64,000 nucleotides of DNA from Tritonibacter horizontis (GTDB taxonomy: Bacteria > Pseudomonadota > Alphaproteobacteria > Rhodobacterales > Rhodobacteraceae): contig NZ_LPUY01000128.1 in assembly GCF_001518015.1 (NCBI RefSeq), positions 34,044-98,043 on the forward strand. The letters run 5' to 3'. This document shows positions 36,789-46,100 of the stretch, piece after piece (position 1 is the stretch's first letter; every line of letters begins with the position of its first letter). The position numbers and the translations under genes were made by a program. The notes beneath the pieces were generated by a model that saw nothing but the letters and a program-made list of their open reading frames with translations, was not told the origin of the DNA and did no database searches.

Positions 36789-37469
36789 TTGAAGAAGCTT
36801 GTGACCAGTTCCTCCGCGCCTGACCGCGACGCTTTCGAGGCGGATTTCATCTACGGGCCACGGCGGCGCGAGCGTTTCGCCTGGTTTGTCGCGGCGGCCG
36901 GCGTGCTGGTTGGCGTGGCCGGCATGGTCGCGGGCGCGAGCCTCTTCCCGCTCAAATCGACCGAGACCTTCGTGGTCGTGGTCGACAAGGAAACCGGCGA
37001 GATGGATCGGGTCGCCGCCGTTCAGGCCCTGACGCTTTCCGAGAGCGATGCCATCATCCAGGCCAATCTCGTGGCCTACGTCGATGACCGCGAAACCTAT
37101 GACCTGACCGATGGCGAGCAGCGTATCAACTCGGTGCTCGATCGCTCGGACGGCGATGCCGCCCGCACGCTGCGTGATCTCTGGTCCTCCACCAACGAAG
37201 ATTACCCGATCACCGTCTATGGCCGCGACGCCAAGATCGAGGTGGTGATCAAATCGGTGAACCAGATCGAGCGCGGCGTGGCCCAGGTCCGCTTCACCCG
37301 TACGCTGCGCCGCCCCCGCGACACCCGCACCGTGACCCGGTCTTACGTCGCCACTGTCGGCTACGACTTCCAACCCGAAACCCGCCAGCGCCTTCAGGAC
37401 GTCTGGGCCAACCCCTTGGGCTTCGTGGTGACCTCCTACCGCGTCGACGCCGAGACCCTGGAGAACTGA
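36789..37469 (+). CDS. virB8: VirB8 family protein
   Basis: A 226-residue protein starting with TTG (MKKLVTSSSAPDRDAFEADFIYG). One membrane segment ('FAWFVAAAGVLVGVAGMVAGASLF', about 36-58) is followed by the periplasmic NTF2-like VirB8 domain ('VVVVDKETGEMDRV', 'SESDAIIQANLVAYVDDRETYD', 'PLGFVVTSYRVDAE'). VirB8 links inner-membrane parts to the core complex. The ribosome site is weak; no better start exists after the virB6 stop. Confidence 0.9.
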   Translation: MKKLVTSSSAPDRDAFEADFIYGPRRRERFAWFVAAAGVLVGVAGMVAGASLFPLKSTETFVVVVDKETGEMDRVAAVQALTLSESDAIIQANLVAYVDDRETYDLTDGEQRINSVLDRSDGDAARTLRDLWSSTNEDYPITVYGRDAKIEVVIKSVNQIERGVAQVRFTRTLRRPRDTRTVTRSYVATVGYDFQPETRQRLQDVWANPLGFVVTSYRVDAETLEN

Positions 37470-37474
37470 CCAAG

Positions 37475-38197
37475 ATGAAAACCCTGCCCGCGCTCCTTCT
37501 GGCGCTTGCCCTTCCTGTTGCTGCCTTCGCCGAGGCCACGCCGCAAGGCGGCCCGCTCGATATCCGCATTCGCACCGCCGTCTATAATGAAAACCAGGTC
37601 TACCGGATCGAAACCGATCTTCGGCATTCGACGACGATTCATTTCGGGGCGGGGGAGCGGTTTGAAGCAGTGATCGTCGGCGACACTGAGAGCTTCCAGG
37701 TCGATCCAATCCCCGAGCTTGGCAATGTGCTCACGATCAAACCGCATGTGGCCAATGCCTCGACCAACATGACGGTGATCACGAACCGACGCACCTATTC
37801 TTTCCATCTGCGCGAGGGTTCGATCCCGAACCGCACCGGCATGTTCTTCGAGGTGCGCTTCCGCTACCCCGATGAGGAGCGCCGCGCGGCGGGTGCGACC
37901 CAGCCCAAAGGCTTCGAGGCGCCGAGGAACTACAACTACCGCGTCTCGGGCGAAGGGGATTTCCGCCCCAGCCATATCTATGACGACGGGCGCTATACGT
38001 ATTTCGTGTTCCCGGAAAGCGCCCGTCAGCCCGCCCTCTTCAAGGCCGATGACCAGGGTCGCGAACGCACGGTGAACTGGACCCAGCAAGGCAACACGGT
38101 CCGGGTGCTCGGGGTGAACACCTATTGGACGCTGCGCATTGGCGATGAGGCGATCTGCGCCTGGCGCGACGAGAGCGCCATCTATGTGAGCAACTGA
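37475..38197 (+). CDS. virB9: VirB9 family protein
   Basis: A 240-residue periplasmic/outer-membrane core protein with a signal peptide (MKTLPALLLALALPVAAFAEA). 'YRIETDLRHSTTIHFGAGERFEAVIVGDTESFQVDPI' and 'LTIKPHVANASTNMTVITNRRTYSFHL' belong to the N-terminal lobe; 'DDGRYTYFVFPE' and 'VNTYWTLRIGDEAICAWRDE' to the CagX/VirB9 C-terminal lobe that meets VirB7 and VirB10. It follows virB8 by 5 bp. Confidence 0.92.
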   Translation: MKTLPALLLALALPVAAFAEATPQGGPLDIRIRTAVYNENQVYRIETDLRHSTTIHFGAGERFEAVIVGDTESFQVDPIPELGNVLTIKPHVANASTNMTVITNRRTYSFHLREGSIPNRTGMFFEVRFRYPDEERRAAGATQPKGFEAPRNYNYRVSGEGDFRPSHIYDDGRYTYFVFPESARQPALFKADDQGRERTVNWTQQGNTVRVLGVNTYWTLRIGDEAICAWRDESAIYVSN

Positions 38198-38199
38198 CC

Positions 38200-39624
38200 A
38201 TGGCCGATCAAACCCCTCCCGATCTTCAGGACCGCCTCGATCAATTCAGCCAGCGCGGCAAATCCAAACGCCGGGGCAACGGCCTCGGGGTCGGCGCACT
38301 CGCCGCTGCCCTCGCCCTCGGCGGGGCCGGAGTCGCGTATTTCCTGGCCACCGGTCTGCAGGAGGGCGACAGCGCACTCGAGACCTCCGATGTCGAGACC
38401 TTCCAGGACCGCCGCCCCGGCACCGGCGGACGGCTGGAGTTCCCGCCCGATGAGACCGAGCAACGGGTCAACGATGCGCTGATTGCCGTGGAGGAAGCGC
38501 TTGATGTGCCCGCCGCCCCTGCCCCGGAACCGAGCGCCGAAGTGCTGGCCGAGATCGCCAAGCTCCGCGAGGCCCTCGCCGCCAGCCAGGCCGCGCGCAA
38601 CTCGGAAATCCAGTCCGCCGTCGCGGACCTGCGCGAAGCCTTCGACGAACAGAAGGCGGCTTTGGAAGCACTTATAGCGGAGAAGGAGGCCGAGTTGGCC
38701 AACCTGCAGCGCCAGACCGAGACCCGCATCGAGGGGCTGCAGGCGATGCTCGATGCCGAACGGGCGCAGCGCGAGGGGCTCGAGGCTGAGCTCGATCGCG
38801 AGGGGCTGATCGCCGATCAGCGCCTACTCGAAGAACGTCGCCGGCAGGAAGAGGAACAGCGCCAGCGCGAGGCCGAACGGGTCGCCGAGGAGCTTCTGAC
38901 CGCGCAGATCAAATCCCCCGCCGTGGTCTATGCCGATGGTCCGCGTGGCGGCCAAAGTGGCGCGGCGGTGGCCGAACCTGCCGCCGCAGGCACCGAGGGG
39001 CCGGTCCTCTCGGGCAATGAGGCGTTCCTGCAGAGTGCGCGACCGCTCGAAGTGCAGGAGGCCACCCGCCTCACCCACCCCGAACGCACGTTGACCCAAG
39101 GGTCCGTCATCCAGGCCGCGCTCCAGACCGCCATCAACAGCGACCTGCCGGGCTCCGTTGTGGCGGTTGTCTCCGAACCGGTCCCGGCGTTTTCCGGGGA
39201 CCGGATCCTGATCCCCCGGGGCTCCCGCCTTTTTGGCCAATACCGCTCTGGCATCGAGATGCACCAGAAACGCATCCTCATTCTCTGGACCCGCGTCCTG
39301 ACACCGGACGGAACCTCAATGGAAATCGCCGCTGTTGGCGGGGACCAGCTTGGCCGGTCGGGCCTCACCGGCCTCGTCGACACCAAGTTCGCCGAGCGCT
39401 TCGGAGGTGCGGCGCTGATTTCCGTGATCGGGGCGGCACCGGCCGTGGCAGCCGAGAGCGCCAACAATGAAACCACCAGCATCGTTCTGGGCGATGTCGG
39501 CAGCGACCTGCAGGATGCCGTCGGCTCGGTCATCGCCGACCAGGTGTCGATCGCGCCGACGATCTATGTCGATCAGGGAGCCTCGGTCACCGTGCTCGTC
39601 GACCGGGATGTGGTGATTTATTGA
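38200..39624 (+). CDS. virB10: VirB10 family protein
   Basis: A 474-residue protein. One membrane segment is near residues 27-48 ('GLGVGALAAALALGGAGVAYFL'). A long charged coiled coil runs from about 100 to 235 ('EKEAELANLQRQTETRIEGL', 'ERRRQEEEQRQREAERVAEE'); most VirB10s have a proline-rich region here instead. The C-terminal TrbI domain (about 280-474) includes 'LTQGSVIQAALQTAINSDLPGSVVAVV', 'RILIPRGSRLFGQYRSG' and 'VDQGASVTVLVDRDVVIY'. VirB10 spans both membranes. Its stop overlaps the virB11 start (TGATG). Confidence 0.92.
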   Translation: MADQTPPDLQDRLDQFSQRGKSKRRGNGLGVGALAAALALGGAGVAYFLATGLQEGDSALETSDVETFQDRRPGTGGRLEFPPDETEQRVNDALIAVEEALDVPAAPAPEPSAEVLAEIAKLREALAASQAARNSEIQSAVADLREAFDEQKAALEALIAEKEAELANLQRQTETRIEGLQAMLDAERAQREGLEAELDREGLIADQRLLEERRRQEEEQRQREAERVAEELLTAQIKSPAVVYADGPRGGQSGAAVAEPAAAGTEGPVLSGNEAFLQSARPLEVQEATRLTHPERTLTQGSVIQAALQTAINSDLPGSVVAVVSEPVPAFSGDRILIPRGSRLFGQYRSGIEMHQKRILILWTRVLTPDGTSMEIAAVGGDQLGRSGLTGLVDTKFAERFGGAALISVIGAAPAVAAESANNETTSIVLGDVGSDLQDAVGSVIADQVSIAPTIYVDQGASVTVLVDRDVVIY

Positions 39625-40613
39625 TGGATCAGGCATCGCCAGCCTCATATCTCGAGCGCTATCTCGACCCGTTCCGCGACCTCTTGCGACGCGATGACGT
39701 GGTCGAGATCGCGATCAACCCGGACGGCAAGGTCTGGCTTGAGGTCGCAGGCGACGCCACCATGCGCCACGAAGGTCAGACCGTGGATCGGACCACAGCC
39801 CTCAACATGGCCCAGACCATCGTCGGCGATGCCAAGGCCCGCGTCTCTGAAAAGAACCCCCTCGTCTCCGGCAAGGTAGAATATGCAGGCCGTCCGCTTC
39901 GGGTCCAAGTCGCCGTGCCGCCTGCCATCGATCGCGGCGCTTCGATCACCATCCGCCTTTTTGCCTCGGGCAGCGTCCGAGATTACGCCCCGGCCTATCT
40001 CTTCGGCAAGGCCGTCTCGCTGGATGCGCTCCGCGCCGAGAAGATGAAGAACATCGCCAGTCTTGCCGAGGAAAATCTCGAGGCCGCACTGCAGACCCTT
40101 GTCGAAGCGCGGCTCAACGTCCTGATCAGTGGCGGCACCTCGACCGGAAAGACCACCTTCGCCCGCCACCTTCTGACGCATGTGAGCGAGCACGAGCGGT
40201 TGATCACCATCGAGGACGCCTTCGAGCTGTTCCCCGGCCAGCCCAACACCGTCGCCCTCCTGGCCGACCGCGGTGCCGGTTCACAACGTAGCGCCAACGC
40301 CCTTCTGCAGGCCTCCCTCCGCATGCGCCCCGACCGGATTATCGTCGGCGAGTTGCGCGGGGCCGAAGCCCTGACCTATCTTGAGGCGATCAACACCGGC
40401 CATGGCGGGTCGGTTTCGACCATCCACGCCGAAACTGCAGAACTCGCCATCGACCGGCTGGCGATCATGGTACTGCAAGCCGGGACGCCGCTGACCTTTG
40501 CCGAGGTGCGGGAATACATCCGGAAATCCATCGATGTGATCGTCCAGCTGGGACGAGCAGAGGGGAAGCGGGGGATTACGGAGTTCTATCTGCCGGGTGG
40601 ACGAAGCCATTGA
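39624..40613 (+). CDS. virB11: VirB11 family type IV secretion ATPase
   Basis: A 329-residue hexameric ATPase starting MDQASPASYLERYLDPFRD. Walker A is 'LISGGTSTGKTTFARHLL' (around 165-182), the Asp box 'LITIEDAFELF', Walker B 'RMRPDRIIVGELRGAEALTYLEAINTGHGGSVSTIHA' with the His box. VirB11 sits under the channel and switches it between pilus assembly and DNA transfer. It is the last virB gene. The defence island begins about 140 bp downstream, on the other strand. Confidence 0.94.
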   Translation: MDQASPASYLERYLDPFRDLLRRDDVVEIAINPDGKVWLEVAGDATMRHEGQTVDRTTALNMAQTIVGDAKARVSEKNPLVSGKVEYAGRPLRVQVAVPPAIDRGASITIRLFASGSVRDYAPAYLFGKAVSLDALRAEKMKNIASLAEENLEAALQTLVEARLNVLISGGTSTGKTTFARHLLTHVSEHERLITIEDAFELFPGQPNTVALLADRGAGSQRSANALLQASLRMRPDRIIVGELRGAEALTYLEAINTGHGGSVSTIHAETAELAIDRLAIMVLQAGTPLTFAEVREYIRKSIDVIVQLGRAEGKRGITEFYLPGGRSH

Positions 40614-40752
40614 ACGTTAACGGATTGAAAGCAGATTAGCGACGTCTTGAGTGCAGCGATATCGGTGAAACGTTCGGACACACTTGGCGCAACGATCACC
40701 CTATGACACAGCAACTATCTGTTCCTGGCTTCGAAGGAGAGCTGGCTGTCGC

Positions 40753-41274
40753 CTAGACGCCGTGCTGAAAGATCGGGGAGCGCCCATTGTCCCAATCCTC
40801 TCGGTTCAAGAAGATTCGGTACCCGTTGAGGTGGAAGGCGGCATTTCCGAGATCCTTCACCGGATCTAGGGTGTCAACATGGATGAAGTGGCGATAGGAG
40901 ACCCGGAATCCGTCGCCAGGTGCCGCACGGAAGTGAATGCCCTGGGGCCCGATCGTCAGGCATGCCTCTTGCTGCGGATCGTTCATCTCAGACAGCGAAG
41001 AAGCCGCGAAATCAGGCTGCAATATCCAGTCGGTTCCAAAGGAGATACACCACTCGTCCGCTTCCCATTGGAATATCCGATGCCAATTGGCTTCGCCTTC
41101 ACGCCCGAAGTCAGGGTTCAATAGCAGAACCGTCGGTTTGTCGTTGGGCTGATCCAATGGTTCGGAAAGCTTAATGCCATAGATCGGCTGATGGCCGTAC
41201 CTCTTGAGGAGAAACAGCGTACCTTTCGGCTCCTCGGCGAGAGCGGCTGATTTTGCGTTCAAAGTGCTTCGCAT
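40753..41274 (-). CDS. Hypothetical protein, third gene of the TIR operon (173 aa)
   Basis: Starts MRSTLNAKSAALAEEPKGTLF; no signal or membrane segment. The sequence looks like a mixed alpha/beta soluble protein ('GTLFLLKRYGHQPIYGIKLSEPLDQPNDKPTVLLLNPDFG', 'GFRVSYRHFIHVDTLDP'). No known domain recognised. It starts 22 bp after the zinc-ribbon gene, which itself overlaps the TIR gene, so the three are one transcript. Whether it is a sensor, an immunity factor or unrelated is unknown. The 139 bp between it and virB11 hold no gene. Confidence 0.65.
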   Translation of the reverse strand: MRSTLNAKSAALAEEPKGTLFLLKRYGHQPIYGIKLSEPLDQPNDKPTVLLLNPDFGREGEANWHRIFQWEADEWCISFGTDWILQPDFAASSLSEMNDPQQEACLTIGPQGIHFRAAPGDGFRVSYRHFIHVDTLDPVKDLGNAAFHLNGYRIFLNREDWDNGRSPIFQHGV

Positions 41275-41296
41275 GTGTGGTCTCCCTCACGAGCCT

Positions 41297-41461
41297 TCAT
41301 TCCCAACCCCTCCGGACATCGGTTCGATAACATTCGGGACAATGCACCGCGCTAGTCGGCCGCTTTTCACGGCGGGCCTCGCGACGTTCATACTCATCAA
41401 GCACTTCGACTTCGAAGCGGTGCCCACAATTGTTGTAGCGGAAATGAACACGCTCAGTCAT
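41297..41461 (-). CDS. Small zinc-ribbon-like protein (54 aa), second gene of the TIR operon
   Basis: Starts MTERVHFRYNNCGHRFEVEVL, overlapping the TIR gene end by 8 bp. A second knuckle reads 'HCPECYRTDVRRGWE'. A typical ribbon would be CxxCGH...CPxC; here the first position of the first knuckle is Tyr instead of Cys ('YNNCGH'), so metal binding may use the His. The middle is strongly charged ('DEYERREARREKR'). Proteins of this size can bind nucleic acid or serve as adaptors. The longer frame to 41491 was rejected because it runs deeper into the TIR gene. Confidence 0.6.
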   Translation of the reverse strand: MTERVHFRYNNCGHRFEVEVLDEYERREARREKRPTSAVHCPECYRTDVRRGWE

Positions 41462-42395
41462 AGCTGATACCTGCGTTACCAATGAACTCATTCCAGAGCA
41501 CCTCAGCCGCTCGCTCTGGAGTCAGCCGTTCGTCAGCTCTACCGAAGACGTTCATGGTTTGAATCAGGAATTGCTCGTAATCATCGGCCGAAATGTTGAA
41601 ACCGCCGTTTGCTGTGTTGTCACCGGCGTTTTCGCTGAACGAGTAGTAAATATCGCCCAGGGCGACCTGCGAGCTACGGCAGTGCACCGAGATGTGGGCC
41701 GTACCATTTTGATGTCCGCTGTTGACAACCGTTGCCCCAAAAGAGGTCGCACTTCTGTCAACGAAACGTCCGCGCAATCCATCGATTGAGTCCATTTCGA
41801 TGATCGCTCGTCGGAAGTAATCCTTGAAGGTGGCGAAGGCAGCATCGCGGAAATCACCCTTGTCGATTTGGTCGAACTGCCGCTTTGCGCGGTAGCGCGC
41901 CATCGAGGGGCGTGTGGCCGATGGCTCATCGGCTACTTTCGCCGCAGCTGCAGGTACGGCTTCATCTTCGATGATGCGTCGAAGTTCCTGCACGACATTT
42001 AGGTAAGCGGTGTTTGGATTGGCCCATGCGCTGATCGCCTTGCCGTCCGTCGGCACGGCCTTCAGTTGGCGCAACTCCCTCATCGCTTTCCAATCGCATT
42101 CCTCCACGATGATCGGCACTACACGTGCGGTCCCTGCGGCGTGGCGTTCAAGCGCGCGTCTCATTTCGCGCTCGACACAGTAGTCGGATGCGATGAAGTC
42201 GGGGCTCACCAGGAGCAGGAACAGGTCGGAAGCCTCCAGTTCCCGTTCAATTTCAGCGTCCAGTTCGCCACCAGCCAAGATGTTGCGATCATACCAGGTC
42301 TCAATACGCCCTTCCCTTGTAAGGTTCTTGAGGTGGACGTGCAGCCGATCAAGCGCGGCCTTGTCGTTATGAGAATAAGAAATAAATGCCCGCAT
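41454..42395 (-). CDS. TIR-domain protein with unknown C-terminal domain (313 aa)
   Basis: Residues 1-130 are a bacterial TIR domain: 'RAFISYSHNDKAALDRLHVHLKNL', 'IETWYDRNILAGGELDAEIERELEASDLFLLLVSPDFIASDYCVEREM' and 'VVPIIVEECDWKA'. Glu77 is at the place of the catalytic NADase glutamate. A linker (about 140-165) leads to a C-terminal domain ('FKDYFRRAIIEMDSIDGLRGRF', 'GTAHISVHCRSSQVALGDIYYSFSENAG') I cannot name. TIR proteins in bacteria often cut NAD+ or make signal nucleotides on phage infection. No ThsA, STING or SIR2-effector partner lies in the operon. First of three co-directional genes. Confidence 0.8.
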   Translation of the reverse strand: MRAFISYSHNDKAALDRLHVHLKNLTREGRIETWYDRNILAGGELDAEIERELEASDLFLLLVSPDFIASDYCVEREMRRALERHAAGTARVVPIIVEECDWKAMRELRQLKAVPTDGKAISAWANPNTAYLNVVQELRRIIEDEAVPAAAAKVADEPSATRPSMARYRAKRQFDQIDKGDFRDAAFATFKDYFRRAIIEMDSIDGLRGRFVDRSATSFGATVVNSGHQNGTAHISVHCRSSQVALGDIYYSFSENAGDNTANGGFNISADDYEQFLIQTMNVFGRADERLTPERAAEVLWNEFIGNAGISYD

Positions 42396-42504
42396 CTGCT
42401 CAACTCAGAATGTTTAATGTTTGTTCATGATATACCCAAAGCGCTACCTACTTGAGACACGGCCTGTAGCGCTTGAGCCCGAAACCACTATATACTGTCT
42501 ACAG

Positions 42505-42753
42505 TCAGCGCTTCTTGTTCGACTGGGACAACACCGAACCGGCAAGTGCCTTTGTCTTTTCAGAATAGCGATCGCTGCGAAGTACCTTTGAAGCGAGGTC
42601 CTCCATTTTCGCTCCCGTTTGTCGATTGGTATTGGATTGAGACAACGCCGAACCGGCAAGCTTGCGGGCGATCTGTGAAGAGCCAGGTTTGAAAAGGGTG
42701 TCTGCTGCAAGCGAGGCAACCTTGGTCGAAGTTCCTTTACGATTTACTGCCAT
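42505..42753 (-). CDS. Small protein built of two 28-residue repeats (82 aa)
   Basis: Starts MAVNRKGTSTKVASLAADTLF. Residues 14-41 and 52-79 are two copies of one unit, each ending in 'LAGSxLSQSN'. The chain is Ser/Lys/Ala-rich and helical, without signal peptide. Similar small proteins occur on mobile elements as far as I recall, but I know no function. It is the last gene of the leftward sbcD-sbcC row, 86 bp after the zinc-ribbon gene. A GGAGGAT site precedes the chosen ATG; the ATG four codons earlier lies on that site. Confidence 0.65.
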   Translation of the reverse strand: MAVNRKGTSTKVASLAADTLFKPGSSQIARKLAGSALSQSNTNRQTGAKMEDLASKVLRSDRYSEKTKALAGSVLSQSNKKR

Positions 42754-42839
42754 ATCATCCTCCATGTAGTGTTTGGTTTGCTTCTAGATACTATATGTGG
42801 GATTGGAGCCAACTTTTCGCAAGCTTAATCAGTGACATT

Positions 42840-43151
42840 TCAAAATGGCAGCCTCGCCTCAAAAAGGTCTGGCGTGTCTTCGTCGCGCCGCCTGCTCAGG
42901 CCTTCACCAAGATGCAGGCACGGATGTTTAATACGTGTCAGCCCTTTGCCGCCCTCAAAATGGACCCACCCTCCTCTGGGCATGCCCACGCTTACGATCA
43001 GCGCCCCGCATATTGGACAAGTCCGCCTGAAAGATGCGCCCTTCTTGCTTTCACGATCGCCTCGAACTGCCCAACCGCCGCGAACGGATACCGTGCGCCC
43101 TGTCGACAGACGGCGGGTGTGTGCCTTCCGGTAATACCAACGGTCCTTCAT
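42840..43151 (-). CDS. Zinc-ribbon protein coupled to sbcC (103 aa)
   Basis: Starts MKDRWYYRKAHTRRLSTGRTVSVRGGW; the basic first 30 residues could bind nucleic acid. 'CPICGALIVSVGMPRGGWVHFEGGKGLTRIKHPCLHLGEGLS' holds a CxxC knuckle, with a later His-Pro-Cys and His. The tail is acidic. Its start overlaps the sbcC stop (ATGA), so it is made together with SbcC. Not a known part of SbcCD in model bacteria; a partner, targeting factor or regulator is possible. Confidence 0.7.
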   Translation of the reverse strand: MKDRWYYRKAHTRRLSTGRTVSVRGGWAVRGDRESKKGASFRRTCPICGALIVSVGMPRGGWVHFEGGKGLTRIKHPCLHLGEGLSRRRDEDTPDLFEARLPF

Positions 43152-46100
43152 CCCAGCCCCCTCCTTTCCTCGACCCGGCTGCCGCTTGGGGTCGAACGCA
43201 CGTAGAAGCCTTGTGGAATAGCCTCTTGCACCAGCCCCACATGGGATATCAGGCCCACGGCACGACTGCCCTCTGTCAGCGCGGCAAGAACTTGGATCAC
43301 TTGATCCAGTGTGCCCGCCCCATTTTCGGTGTCGAGGCTCCCAAAGCCTTCGTCGATGAATATTGTGTCCATCCGAATCCTGCCCGAAAGGCTCTCGACC
43401 ACATCGGCTAGGCCAAGCGCGAGGGCCAGTGCCGCGATAAAGGTCTCGCCGCCTGACAGCGTGGCTGTCGGGCGCGCCTTGCCGGTGTTGATGTCGAAGA
43501 CCTCGATTTCGAGCCCGCGCTTGCCGCGCCCACCCAATGCTTCAATCCCGCGCGCCAGCCGGTATCGACCGCGAGTCATGGGATCGAGCCGCATATTCGC
43601 CGCCTCGAGAACCTGGTCGAACATTGCTCCGATCGCGAAGGTCTCGAGTGTCATCTTGAAATCGTTCTTGCCGTTAGCCAGATCGGCCAGCCCACGGAGC
43701 GGACCAGTCTCGGTTTCTAGCCGCTCGGTTTCGGTTAGAGCCGCGGCAAGCGATTCCTTGAATTTGGTCAGTGACGATACATCCGTTCTCGCTGTGGCAA
43801 GTGCAGCGTTGGCCGCGTTCAAGGTCTGGGTGGCGTCTGCCAACGCCAGCTGTAGCGGGGCAAGATCCGGGCGTTCACGATCTGCACAAGCGGCTATGGC
43901 GTTCTGCAATGTCGTGCGAGCAGCGATCAATCCATCGCGGTGATCGGTCACCTTCTTGCGGTCGGCGTCTAGAGTCGGGAAATGGCTTTTGCAAGCATCA
44001 TATCCCGCTTTGTCCAGCCCAACCTCGGTAAGCCTAGCGACAAAATCACCTTGTGCCTTCTTCACGCGCTGCTGCTGCCCGTCGCGCGCCCGCTTCGCTG
44101 CTTCTAGCTGCTCTTGCGAACGGGTGAGCACCTCACTGGCGGCTCGGTCCTGTTGCGTCGCCACTTCCAGCGCCTCGGAGAGTTGCCTTTGCTCTCTCTG
44201 CAAAGCCTCCCGTCGAGCGACAACCGCCTCGGGCGTGCGCAGACCTTCCGGCAGGGCCTCAATCACTGTGTCCAGCTTGGCGCGCGCGCCGGCAAGAGCG
44301 GTCTCGGCTTTCCCCGCAGCGGTGCGCGCCGAAGCCTCGCCGGTTTCTGCCTCAGTCACCTTGCGCTTGAGCTCGGCCAACTGCTCCGCCATCGCGTCCA
44401 GATCAACCGCCTCTCCAAGCGTGGCGACGGTGCCTTCAATCCGCGCGATTTCGGCTTCGAGTTCCGCCAACGTGCGCTCAGGGCGCTCCTGTTCCTCCAG
44501 CGCCCGCTTCTTTTCGTCGAGCCGCATTCGGAAATTGCCGAGGTCGCTTTCGGCCCGAACTCTGGCTTCGGAGGCGATTCTCGCCTGAACCTGAGCGCTC
44601 CGAAACGCTTCTGTCAAACCAGATTGTTCAGGCGCACCATGGGCAGGCGCAGGATGATCATGGGAACCACAGACAGGGCAGGGCGCCCCTTCGGTCAACT
44701 TTTCCGCGAGAATGATCGCTTGCGTGCGCGAAAGCCGTGCCTCGGCATCTACCAAGGTCGCATCAGCGGCTTGCGCCGCGTCGGTCCTTGTCGTCAGTTC
44801 GCTCGCTGCCGCTTTGACATCATGTTGGGCATCCGCGACAGCTCCTTGCGCCTTAGCATACGCCGCTGCCTTGACCCTTTCTCGGTTGACCTCGGCCAGC
44901 TCACCGGTCAGCTGGCCTCGCTCCGTTTCGGTCTTTCGCGCTTGATCAAGCGCCAGATCGGTCGCATCGCGCTGAGACTTGAGCTTCTCTCGGGCATCAA
45001 TGGCCTCGGTCAGAGCCTTCTTCGCTGAAGCTTCGTCCTTCACAGCGTCGTCAAACGCGCTTCTAAGATCCGCTGCCTGCCCGACCTGCTTCTCGATCGC
45101 CTCCAACCTTGTCAGGTCAGCCTGAACTTGTTGCCGTCGGTCCTCGCCAGACTGTGCCTCAGCAAGTTTCTTTTTCGCCAACTCCTTCGCGCCAGTGGCG
45201 ATGTTGAGTTCCGCCTCGGCCTTCGTGACAGCCTCCACCGCTTTCAGGCTATCCTGCTCCGCATCGCGCCAAGCCGTCTCAAGATCACGGGCCTGCAAGG
45301 CATTCCGGACAGCCTCAATGCGCTTGGCCAGCTCTTCGACCTCAATCGTTTTCTTTTCTAGATCATCGACAGCCTGCTGTGCCGCGTCGGCAGAAGAAAA
45401 TGCCTTTTCGATTTGCTCGCCTTCGGTCAGAGCTTTACGCGCAGCCTCGTTTGCCATCTCCGCACCACGCTGAACGCCCTGCTCTTCTTCGACTTGGGCT
45501 TCGGCTGCGGCAATCCCAAGTTCAAGCGCTCCGGTGCTCTCGAACCCGCGTTCCTCGAGTCGAGCCAGGTAGAGCGCGCGCTGGTCGCGCAACGCTCGTT
45601 CTGCCGCTGAGGCTTCTTCCTTCAGCCTTGCGGCGAGATCGCGATAGACCTTCACGTCGAAGAGATCCCGCAATATCTCGACCCGCGCATCCGTTTTTGC
45701 GGCCAGGAACGTCTCGAACTTGCCTTGCGGTAAGAGCACGATCTGTCGAAACTGATCTGCCCCGTAGCCAAGCAGCGCCTCGACCTGCTGCCCTACTAGC
45801 GAGACCTTCTTTTCCGCAATAACACGGCCGGACTGACTCGGACCAAGAGTGTCCACCGGAATCCCGGTGACGTCGAATAACGAGGCTTCCGCCGCGTCCT
45901 CAGTGGTCCCTTCACCGCGGGCCTTCGGACGTTCCTGCGCCGGACGACGACGGATCAGGTAGGCCTTGGTGCCCAGCTCAAAGACAAATTCGACTTCGGT
46001 AGGCAGATCCGACGCGGCGTGATCCGAGCGTAGTGAACGTGGTTCCTGATCAGTCTTCGTCGGCGCCCCGAATAGCGCGAAGGACATCGCCGAAAACAGC

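Noticed and set aside
41454..42395. Reading the TIR gene as a Thoeris ThsB
   Set aside because: No ThsA (SIR2/Macro-SLOG) gene adjoins it, and the nearby SIR2 remnant is broken, 6 kb away and on the other strand.
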